Shown here: in pieces, positions 1 through 5,368 of the stretch
Layout: the number at the start of each line of letters is the position of its first letter
How positions within the stretch are numbered: the stretch's first letter is position 1
Origin: Rhodospirillaceae bacterium
Lineage (GTDB): Bacteria > Pseudomonadota > Alphaproteobacteria > Rhodospirillales > Magnetovibrionaceae
DNA length: 5,368 nucleotides
Direction of reading: 5' to 3'
Assembly: GCA_002401565.1 (NCBI GenBank)
Contig: NVTL01000002.1
Location: 45,316 to 50,683, forward strand
Program-made: the position numbers and the translations under genes
The notes under the pieces: model-generated
Database searches by the model: none
Seen by the model: the letters and a program-made list of their open reading frames with translations, nothing else
What the model was told of the DNA's origin: nothing

Positions 1-38
1 AAAACGTCCCGCATAAAAAGATGATTGTGCCCAAAAAT

Positions 39-80
39 AAACCGCACAGCGTTGATATCATATCAACTGCTGTGCGGTTT
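39..80 (-). terminator. Intrinsic terminator downstream of the chemoreceptor gene
   Basis: The arms aaaccgcacagc (39-50) and gctgtgcggttt (69-80) are perfect 12-base complements. A further 7 pairs form between 51-57 and 61-67, with one unpaired base at 68 and a 3-base loop at 58-60. Read on the minus strand the stem is followed by TTTATTTTTGG, the U-rich tail expected for Rho-independent termination. On the plus strand no T-run follows, so it acts on leftward transcripts. It starts 36 bases past the chemoreceptor stop codon and probably ends the transcription unit. Confidence 0.92.
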
Positions 81-86
81 AAAAGA

Positions 87-102
87 ACGTTTATAAAAAC
101 GT
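87..102. repeat. Short inverted repeat between the chemoreceptor stop and the terminator
   Basis: The arms acgttt (87-92) and aaacgt (97-102) flank a 4-base loop, giving a 6-pair hairpin just before the main terminator stem in the transcript. It is weak and AT-rich, and could be chance. Confidence 0.35.
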
Positions 103-116
103 GAGCTTAAGTCGCC

Positions 117-2219
117 TTAACTGGTGCGAATATTGTGCAAGAAACTATCCACTTCGCTGCGCAACAATTCAGATTGTTGAGACAATTCAGTGGCCGCGCC
201 CAACATATCGTTGGCACTGTGGCCCGTTTCACCAGCGGCTTGCTGCACGCCAGCGATATTCGACGATACCTCTGTTGTGCCGTTGGCTGCTTGTTCAACG
301 TTGCGGGCGATTTCTTGGGTCGCCGCACCTTGTTCTTCGACGGCGGCCGCAATCGCCGATGAAATTTCGTTCAGTTCATTAATGGTGCCGCCAATGCTGC
401 CAATCGCATCCACGGCGGTATTGGTTGCGCTTTGGATATCGGCAATTTGCGAACTGATTTCTTCGGTCGCCTTGGCCGTTTGATTGGCCAAGTTTTTGAC
501 TTCGGACGCCACCACGGCAAAGCCTTTGCCCGCATCGCCCGCACGCGCGGCTTCGATGGTTGCGTTCAACGCCAACAGGTTGGTTTGATCGGCAATGTCG
601 GTAATCATCGCGACAACTTCACCAATTTTATTGGCGGCTTCGGCCAGACCTTGAATTTTCTCGTTGGTGCTTTCCACTTCGATCACGGCTGAACCGGCAA
701 TCTGTGTGGATTGTGACACTTGGCGAGAAATTTCTTGGATTGAACTCGACAATTCTTCGGTTGCCGAGGCCACGGTTTGTACATTTTCTGTGGCATTGTT
801 GGCTGCCGTTGCGACAATTTCAGATTGCCCAGCGGTTTCTTCGGCGGTCGTTGACAAGGTCTGTGCCGAAGATTGCATTTCGGTCGACGCCGCAGAAACA
901 CTTTGCACCACACCGCCAACGCTGGCTTCAAAGCTGTCCGCCATGTCCAACATTTGCTGGCGTTTTTCTTCAATGGCACGGGCTTCATGTTGTTTTTGAT
1001 CGGCTTCCAAACGCTCAACTTCTTGACCATTGGTTTTAAAGATTTGAACAGCCGCGGCCATTTTACCAATTTCATCGGTGCGGTCTTGGCTGTGAACCTC
1101 AACTGACCAATCTTTTTTGACCAAATGCCCCATGGTTTCCGTCATTGCGGAAATAGGCTTGGCGATGGAACGGCCAATCAGCAAAGCAATAACAGCACTT
1201 AAAAACACACCGACGACCAACAAGATTTGTTCGATCAGCAACAAGCTATCAACCGCTTCGTTCACGTGATTGAGGTCATCATCCAACAAGCTTTTTTGAT
1301 TGTTTTGCATGCCGCCTTGACGAATGCCGTTGGCATCTTTGTTGCCCAGCAACATGTTCAAAAGCTTGCCCGCACGCGGTGCGGCTTCGCTGACCAACAA
1401 GTAGTTAGCCATGTTCCATTTATCCGATCCGCGAATGGCAAACATTTTTGCGGGAAGCGGAGAGAATTCTGCGCGGGAAGCGGAAAATTCTTTAAATAAT
1501 TTCTTTTGCGTGGCTGACAAATTCTGGCTTTGCCCGGCAAGGTCATTAAAGCGTTTGGTGTTTTTAGCCCACAAGGAGTCAAACTTTTTGGCAAATTTTT
1601 CATCACCGGTCAAAAGATAGGCCCGAATATTCGCCAAGCCCAAACCCAACGTGCCGCGCGTATCGGCCATCATGCCCAAAACTTGAACCCGGTTGCCGGC
1701 TGTTCCGCCAAGGCCCTCAAGTTCTAAATCGATCATTTTTGAAATATTGGCCACCATGACACCGGCCCGAGGTGCCGCGTCTTTCACCAACATTAAGGTC
1801 GCGGGTTGTTCTTCGGGTGTTTTGGCAACGTCTTCGACTTTCTTTTGAGCAACTTTAAACTCATTCAAAATACCGATGAAGGTTTGCAGGTTTTCAACAT
1901 TTTTTGGGTTGGTCCAGTTTTTTGACAACTGTTCCATTTCGACAGCCGTTTTATCCATCGTCGCCCAAGCCGCAGCGCGTTGGACCTTAAACGTATTTGA
2001 TCCGGTCAACATGTAACCCCGCAAAGCGGCCAAAGACACATAAATTTGCTTGGTGATTTCGGTACTGGCGTTAGACGTCGGTGCGCGCAGATCTTGGATA
2101 CGCATGGTCGTCGTATCAATGTCTGAAACCTTGACATAGGTAATGCCAATCGCCGCAATTAAGATAATGCCGACGGCAGCGAAACCCGCAATCAAACGAC
2201 CCATAATGTTAAGATTCAT
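117..2219 (-). CDS. Methyl-accepting chemotaxis protein with duplicated helical periplasmic sensor
   Basis: Transmembrane chemoreceptor of 700 residues that would control CheA through CheW and so bias the flagellar motor. Visible: short cytoplasmic N-terminus; membrane helix about 8-29; all-helical periplasmic region about 30-328; second membrane helix about 330-348; HAMP about 349-402 (RSIAKPIS to DEIGKMAAAVQIFK); long alanine/serine/glutamate-rich coiled coil; and the conserved hairpin tip about 543-561 (DQTNLLALNATIEAARAG) followed by GDAGKGFAVVASEVKNLA. Candidate methylation segments include ATEELSSSIQEI (486-497) and AAVEEQGAATQEI (625-637). The C-terminus ends HNIRTS, with no CheR-docking pentapeptide of the NWETF type. 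The periplasmic part contains two similar modules (listed separately), like four-helix-bundle or CHASE3-type sensors; the ligand cannot be read from sequence. ATG at 2219 is chosen because GAGGTGA lies 5 bases upstream; the in-frame GTG at 2228 is inside that ribosome-binding site. The gene lies 86 bases downstream of the hybrid kinase on the same strand and is followed by a terminator. Confidence 0.97.
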   Translation of the reverse strand: MNLNIMGRLIAGFAAVGIILIAAIGITYVKVSDIDTTTMRIQDLRAPTSNASTEITKQIYVSLAALRGYMLTGSNTFKVQRAAAWATMDKTAVEMEQLSKNWTNPKNVENLQTFIGILNEFKVAQKKVEDVAKTPEEQPATLMLVKDAAPRAGVMVANISKMIDLELEGLGGTAGNRVQVLGMMADTRGTLGLGLANIRAYLLTGDEKFAKKFDSLWAKNTKRFNDLAGQSQNLSATQKKLFKEFSASRAEFSPLPAKMFAIRGSDKWNMANYLLVSEAAPRAGKLLNMLLGNKDANGIRQGGMQNNQKSLLDDDLNHVNEAVDSLLLIEQILLVVGVFLSAVIALLIGRSIAKPISAMTETMGHLVKKDWSVEVHSQDRTDEIGKMAAAVQIFKTNGQEVERLEADQKQHEARAIEEKRQQMLDMADSFEASVGGVVQSVSAASTEMQSSAQTLSTTAEETAGQSEIVATAANNATENVQTVASATEELSSSIQEISRQVSQSTQIAGSAVIEVESTNEKIQGLAEAANKIGEVVAMITDIADQTNLLALNATIEAARAGDAGKGFAVVASEVKNLANQTAKATEEISSQIADIQSATNTAVDAIGSIGGTINELNEISSAIAAAVEEQGAATQEIARNVEQAANGTTEVSSNIAGVQQAAGETGHSANDMLGAATELSQQSELLRSEVDSFLHNIRTS
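1323..1673 (-). repeat. Second copy of duplicated periplasmic module in the chemoreceptor
   Basis: This codes for residues about 183-299. Markers matching the first copy are LANIRAYLLTG (195-205), F209, W217, AEF (250-252) and EAAPRAG (278-284). The constant 131-132 residue offset across five separate landmarks supports tandem duplication rather than chance. The loop after EAAPRAG is glycine/asparagine-rich and leads into the helix before the second membrane segment. Confidence 0.7.
1716..2066 (-). repeat. First copy of duplicated periplasmic module in the chemoreceptor
   Basis: This codes for residues about 52-168 of the chemoreceptor. Marker positions are LAALRGYMLTG (63-73), F77, W85, NEF (119-121) and DAAPRAG (147-153). 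Each has a counterpart 131-132 residues later in the second copy. The LRGYxLTG pattern is typical of helical bundle sensor domains. The similarity is at protein level only; the DNA has diverged, so this is an old duplication. Confidence 0.7.
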
Positions 2220-2224
2220 AAACT

Positions 2225-2231
2225 TCACCTC
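2225..2231 (-). promoter_or_regulatory. Ribosome-binding site of the chemoreceptor gene
   Basis: GAGGTGA on the minus strand is a 7-base match to the anti-Shine-Dalgarno sequence at the 16S rRNA 3' end, 5 bases before ATG at 2219. It decides the start: the alternative GTG (2228-2226) is part of the site itself. Confidence 0.88.
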
Positions 2232-2248
2232 GGTTAAACTGATTAAAT

Positions 2249-2286
2249 ATTATATGTAACATAATACCTTACTAAAGCACTTTCAA
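2249..2286 (-). promoter_or_regulatory. Candidate promoter of the chemoreceptor gene in the intergenic gap
   Basis: A perfect TATAAT reads on the minus strand at 2254-2249, about 30 bases before the start codon. Its -35 is weak (TTTAGT at 2276-2271, spacing 16). A second possibility pairs TTGAAA (2286-2281) with TATGTT (2263-2258) at spacing 17. The gap is very AT-rich, so such matches can arise by chance. No flagellar sigma-28 type sequence is seen. If active, it would let the receptor be expressed apart from the kinase. Confidence 0.35.
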
Positions 2287-2305
2287 AGTTTATTTTCATT
2301 CCGGA

Positions 2306-5275
2306 TCAATTAAGTTCTTTCTGAATGGCTTCAATCACTTCTGGAATATTAAAAGGTTTCGTTAAGTATGCTTTAAAACCCGCCTGCAAACCCAATTCAA
2401 TGTCTTTCATCGATGCAGCGGCGCTGATGGCAATGACCGGAATATGGCGTGTATCCAATTGGCGGCTTAACACCTGCATGGCCTCAATGCCATTCATGCC
2501 GGGTAAATTGATGTCCATCAGGATCAATCTGGGCTGGTGTTGTTGCGCCATCACAACGCCAACCTCGGCATTGTGCGCCGTCAACAAGTGAGGCCCATCC
2601 ATATTCGCAACAATGACCTTCATCAAATCGAGGTTGGCCGGATTATCTTCGATATACAATATAGAGGCTTCACTATATTGTTCTGAAATCGCAACGATCT
2701 CAAGAGGGATTTCCACCTGCGCCGTTAAGGTCGCAATCGAGCCTTTGCTTTTGGGCATTTCAACCCAAAATGTCGAGCCTTTACCAAGGGCGCTTTCGAC
2801 GCCAATTTGCCCGCCCATCGCAATCACCAATTGTTTGGCGATGGTGAGGCCAATGCCCGTACCTTCGATATTTCCAGATTCTTTACCCAATCGATTAAAG
2901 GGCTCAAACACAATCTTGTGGTTTGCGTTGGAAATACCGGCGCCACGGTCGGTGATGGCAATACGCACCATGTTATGGGCAGTTTCTGAACAGGTCAGCG
3001 TGATCGATCCGCCTTCTATGTTGTATTTCACCGCATTGGACAACAGGTTCAACAAGACCTGTTTAAAACGTGTGAAATCCGCATCGATAAAGGCTTTTTC
3101 ACCAAGATCTTTGACAATCGTTAAATTCCGTTCTTTCGCTTGCTTGTCAATCAAGGCCAAACAGTCCAGGCAAATCTTGTCGACTTCGACGGGTTCGAAT
3201 GAAAAAATCATCTTATTGGCTTCGATTTTTGATAAATCGAGCACTTGATTGATCAGGTCCAACAGGTGTTTTCCGCCTTGCATAATATGTTTAACGTGCT
3301 GTTTTTGATTGTCCGTCAGGGGCTCTTTTAGATTGAGCTCTAAAATTTGGCTGAACCCTAATATCGCATTCAGGGGGGTTCTCAGTTCATGGCTCATGGA
3401 CGACAAGAATTCTGATTTAGCTTTATTGGCCTTTTCCGCCCGTCTTTTCGAGCGCTGCAAAATATAAAAAATGATGAAAATCAAAATAGAGCCGATCACG
3501 GCTTGGGGCAGGTATTGGCGAAAATCAAATTGTTGTTGATATTGAACATTGATCCAGCGCCGTTCAATTTCACGTTTTTTTGCCCCATCAAATTGGGCGA
3601 TGATTTTATTGGCAATGGACACCAGTTCAGGATAATCATCGCGAATCATCAAGCGCAATTCAAACATCAGGCCTGTATTGCCGGAAATTTTCAAATTCGT
3701 GAAGCCATACTTATTAATCGAATGAGCCAGCGTCGGCATAATGTCCACATAGGCAAAAGCTTTGCCCGTAGAGACCAGTTGCAAGCCTTCTTGGGCGTTT
3801 TTCACGGGCAGATATTGAATGTCCGGGTAGGCTTCTTCCATCATTTTATGAGCCGTGAAATTCTGTCCAACGGCCACTTTTTTATCTTGTAAAAAGCGCG
3901 CGTCGGGAATGAAATTTTCTTCCTTAGACGTGGCGATCGAAATAGGGAAGCTTGCATACGGGTCCGTGAAAATTGCAAACTTTTTGCGTTCTGGAGTCAT
4001 GCCCGTGCTGTACATCAAGTCTTGCTGTTTATCTTTCAAGCTTTGCAGTTGTTTTGAAAAGTCATCAAATTTTGTAATGATCCCTTTCAGGCCCGCCGTT
4101 TTTCTGATTTCTTCCCAAAAATCAAAACCAATGCCCGCGGCTTTACCCGTGGTCCCATCGACAAAAGCAAAAGGCGGCCAATTGGTTGTTGTGGCGGCTT
4201 TGACGACGGTATTGCGCATGAAAGCTTTTTCTTTTTGGGTAAAATAAAGGGCATCCATTTCCTTGTAATTGACTTTATCCCAAACAAATTTGGCCAACGG
4301 TTTTTGCGACAACTCAACATTCATCAAACGATAGGCATCTTGCATTCTTTTCATTTTTAAAAGATTCAATTCGCCCAACGGCGTGCCTTCCTTTAACGCC
4401 AGCTTGCCAAGCTCGGTGCCTTCATACACCAGGCTTTCAAAGGATTTATTTTGACCGTTGTATTGAGACTGAATTAAACGCGCCGTTTCTTCGACATGTG
4501 CAAACGCATAAGCCCAACCTTTTAAAGACGCGCGCACAAACGCCGCAGCCCGTTCGGGATGGTTATCCACTTCATTTCGAGACGCAAAAAGAATATCCCC
4601 ATAAAAGGACAGACCGTACGTTTTGGGGTGAAACATACGATAGCCCAATCCCCGTTCCCGCATGCGGAACGGTTCATTACTTATATAAGACACCATCGCA
4701 TCAGTTTTTTTGTCGATCAAATCTTGCAAGTTCGCGCTGTGATTTTGCACCTGTAAATTTGAAAGGGTAATATCGTTCATATGAAAAAAGGAAAACAGGG
4801 AAATGGATTTGGCCTGATCCTCAGCAATCATAATTTTGCGGCCCTTAAAATCAGCCGGGGACATAATCCCGGTGTTATCAAGGGTCAAAAGAATCAGCGG
4901 GGAATCTTGAAAAATAGCCGCCAGCGCCACAACGGGCTTGCCTTTGTGATAATCCACCAACAATGATGACCGTCCGGTGCCGTATTCAGCCTCACCTGTC
5001 GTGACAATATTCACAACCGAGGCCCCCTCTTGAACAAAGGGCTTAATGGTCACGTCTAATCCAGCTTTTTCATAAAAGCCTTTTTCCCTAGCCATATAAT
5101 ATCCGGCAAACTGGAACTGGTCTAACCATTGCAATTGAATCGAAATTTTTTGCAAGGGTTTAGCGGACAATGTTGTGTTTGAAGATTGAGCAAAAACAAG
5201 TGTTGGCGTGTAACTTGCCAGCACACATAAAAACACAAATATAAATTTCTGAAAACGGTTCTGCATAATTTTCAT
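2306..5275 (-). CDS. Hybrid sensor histidine kinase with tandem periplasmic binding-protein sensors (NMT1/THI5-like + SBP_bac_3) and C-terminal receiver
   Basis: Inner-membrane sensor of 989 residues that should autophosphorylate on ligand binding and pass the phosphate to its own receiver. Visible in order: signal peptide 1-29 (likely cut VFA/QS); NMT1/THI5-like domain about 42-255, opening [20 protein letters not shown]; helical linker to about 345; SBP_bac_3-like domain about 357-577 (NWPPFAF, TPER with R430, D511); membrane helix about 590-606; HisKA with [14 protein letters not shown], phospho-acceptor H629; HATPase with N box (N747), DRGAGIS (D776), FEPFNRLG and GTGIGL (805-810); receiver about 870-987 with E876/D877, phospho-acceptor D921, S951 and K973. 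All catalytic residues are present. There is no PAS, HAMP or HPt domain. Tandem binding domains before the kinase recall BvgS-type sensors, but the first domain is of a different family. ATG at 5275 is chosen because AGGTG lies 4 bases upstream; GTG at 5293 would precede that site, and ATG at 5266 is too far from it. The ligand is unknown; the NMT1 fold alone does not prove thiamine-precursor sensing. Confidence 0.95.
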   Translation of the reverse strand: MKIMQNRFQKFIFVFLCVLASYTPTLVFAQSSNTTLSAKPLQKISIQLQWLDQFQFAGYYMAREKGFYEKAGLDVTIKPFVQEGASVVNIVTTGEAEYGTGRSSLLVDYHKGKPVVALAAIFQDSPLILLTLDNTGIMSPADFKGRKIMIAEDQAKSISLFSFFHMNDITLSNLQVQNHSANLQDLIDKKTDAMVSYISNEPFRMRERGLGYRMFHPKTYGLSFYGDILFASRNEVDNHPERAAAFVRASLKGWAYAFAHVEETARLIQSQYNGQNKSFESLVYEGTELGKLALKEGTPLGELNLLKMKRMQDAYRLMNVELSQKPLAKFVWDKVNYKEMDALYFTQKEKAFMRNTVVKAATTTNWPPFAFVDGTTGKAAGIGFDFWEEIRKTAGLKGIITKFDDFSKQLQSLKDKQQDLMYSTGMTPERKKFAIFTDPYASFPISIATSKEENFIPDARFLQDKKVAVGQNFTAHKMMEEAYPDIQYLPVKNAQEGLQLVSTGKAFAYVDIMPTLAHSINKYGFTNLKISGNTGLMFELRLMIRDDYPELVSIANKIIAQFDGAKKREIERRWINVQYQQQFDFRQYLPQAVIGSILIFIIFYILQRSKRRAEKANKAKSEFLSSMSHELRTPLNAILGFSQILELNLKEPLTDNQKQHVKHIMQGGKHLLDLINQVLDLSKIEANKMIFSFEPVEVDKICLDCLALIDKQAKERNLTIVKDLGEKAFIDADFTRFKQVLLNLLSNAVKYNIEGGSITLTCSETAHNMVRIAITDRGAGISNANHKIVFEPFNRLGKESGNIEGTGIGLTIAKQLVIAMGGQIGVESALGKGSTFWVEMPKSKGSIATLTAQVEIPLEIVAISEQYSEASILYIEDNPANLDLMKVIVANMDGPHLLTAHNAEVGVVMAQQHQPRLILMDINLPGMNGIEAMQVLSRQLDTRHIPVIAISAAASMKDIELGLQAGFKAYLTKPFNIPEVIEAIQKELN

Positions 5276-5368
5276 TCCCCACCTTGAAAACACACTGAGT
5301 TCCTAGAAATTGAGTATGCCTAGTTTTTCAAAAAAAACGACATATTTTTCCTGAATCCCACGTTAGCC
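5276..5368 (-). other. Upstream region of the hybrid kinase gene, cut by the window edge
   Basis: Apart from the ribosome-binding site, this stretch has a run of eight A at 5330-5337 flanked by five-T runs at 5324-5328 and 5345-5349 (plus strand). CTAGG occurs twice in the same orientation 17 bases apart on the minus strand (5323-5319 and 5306-5302). I find no convincing -35/-10 pair and no riboswitch. The promoter may lie beyond the window, or the gene may belong to a longer operon. Confidence 0.4.
5280..5284 (-). promoter_or_regulatory. Ribosome-binding site of the hybrid kinase gene
   Basis: AGGTG, inside AAGGTGGGGA on the minus strand, lies 4 bases before ATG at 5275. The core is the same as at the chemoreceptor gene. 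It favours the 989-residue protein over the GTG start at 5293, which would lie upstream of the site and has only weak purine-rich sequence before it. Confidence 0.75.

Larger units (their letters stand above)
2220..2305 (-). other. 86-base gap between the kinase and chemoreceptor genes
   Basis: The gap is AT-rich and contains no open frame and no GC-rich stem followed by a T-run, so transcription from the kinase gene is not obviously stopped before the chemoreceptor. It carries the candidate promoter and ribosome-binding site listed separately, and an 11-base near-perfect palindrome, actttcaaagt (2279-2289), overlapping the possible -35 element. Confidence 0.6.

Noticed and set aside
101..1106. 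Several plus-strand open frames opposite the chemoreceptor signalling domain
   Set aside because: The minus-strand frame encodes the highly conserved MCP hairpin there; the antisense frames show no domain or convincing ribosome-binding site.
2249..2266. Imperfect inverted repeat attat/ataat in the intergenic gap as a terminator of the kinase gene
   Set aside because: It has only five AT pairs and no following T-run, too weak for intrinsic termination.
2613..3248. A 211-codon open frame on the plus strand opposite the kinase core
   Set aside because: It lies antisense to the HATPase and receiver coding sequence, whose motifs are intact; the plus-strand translation shows no recognisable domain. 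It is a shadow frame.
4500..5188. Calling the kinase a thiamine-precursor sensor
   Set aside because: The NMT1/THI5 fold covers many substrate-binding proteins with other ligands, and no thiamine gene is nearby, so the specific function is not supported.
5302..5328. CTAG-containing repeat followed by TTTTT on the plus strand as a terminator
   Set aside because: The two CCTAG copies are direct, not inverted, and only the 4-base CTAG core could pair; there is no GC-rich stem.
5276..5368. Possible thiamine (TPP) riboswitch upstream of the kinase, suggested by the NMT1/THI5-like domain
   Set aside because: No THI-box CTGAGA core or matching second conserved segment is seen on the minus strand, and the leader in the window is under 95 bases.

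Overview
The window holds two large genes, both read right to left (minus strand), and almost nothing else. Base composition is moderate (roughly mid-40s % GC by eye). The chemoreceptor's signalling tip and its GDAGKGFAVVASEVK stretch resemble those of motile Alphaproteobacteria, perhaps Rhodospirillales-like. That placement is an inference from protein style only; no rRNA or marker gene is present.

Layout in the direction of transcription: a 93-base upstream stretch (5276-5368); a 989-residue hybrid sensor histidine kinase (5275-2306) with a signal peptide, two different periplasmic binding-protein domains (NMT1/THI5-like, then SBP_bac_3-like), one membrane helix, a HisKA/HATPase kinase core and a C-terminal receiver; an 86-base gap with a plausible promoter but no terminator; a 700-residue methyl-accepting chemotaxis protein (2219-117) whose periplasmic part looks like an internal tandem duplication; then a strong intrinsic terminator (39-80). 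For both genes the best start lies downstream of the longest possible reading frame, because the longer GTG starts fall within or ahead of the Shine-Dalgarno sequence.

Both proteins are membrane receptors that detect something in the periplasm: one signals by phosphotransfer, the other through CheA/CheW to the flagellar motor. Their adjacency on one strand before a shared terminator suggests co-transcription at least in part, and possibly sensing of related stimuli, but the sequence does not name a ligand. The kinase has no HPt domain and no response regulator with an output domain is in the window, so the phosphorelay must be completed by proteins encoded elsewhere. I see no mobile element, CRISPR array, RNA gene or clearly new system. 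The most notable items are the mixed double-sensor kinase and the duplicated receptor ectodomain.
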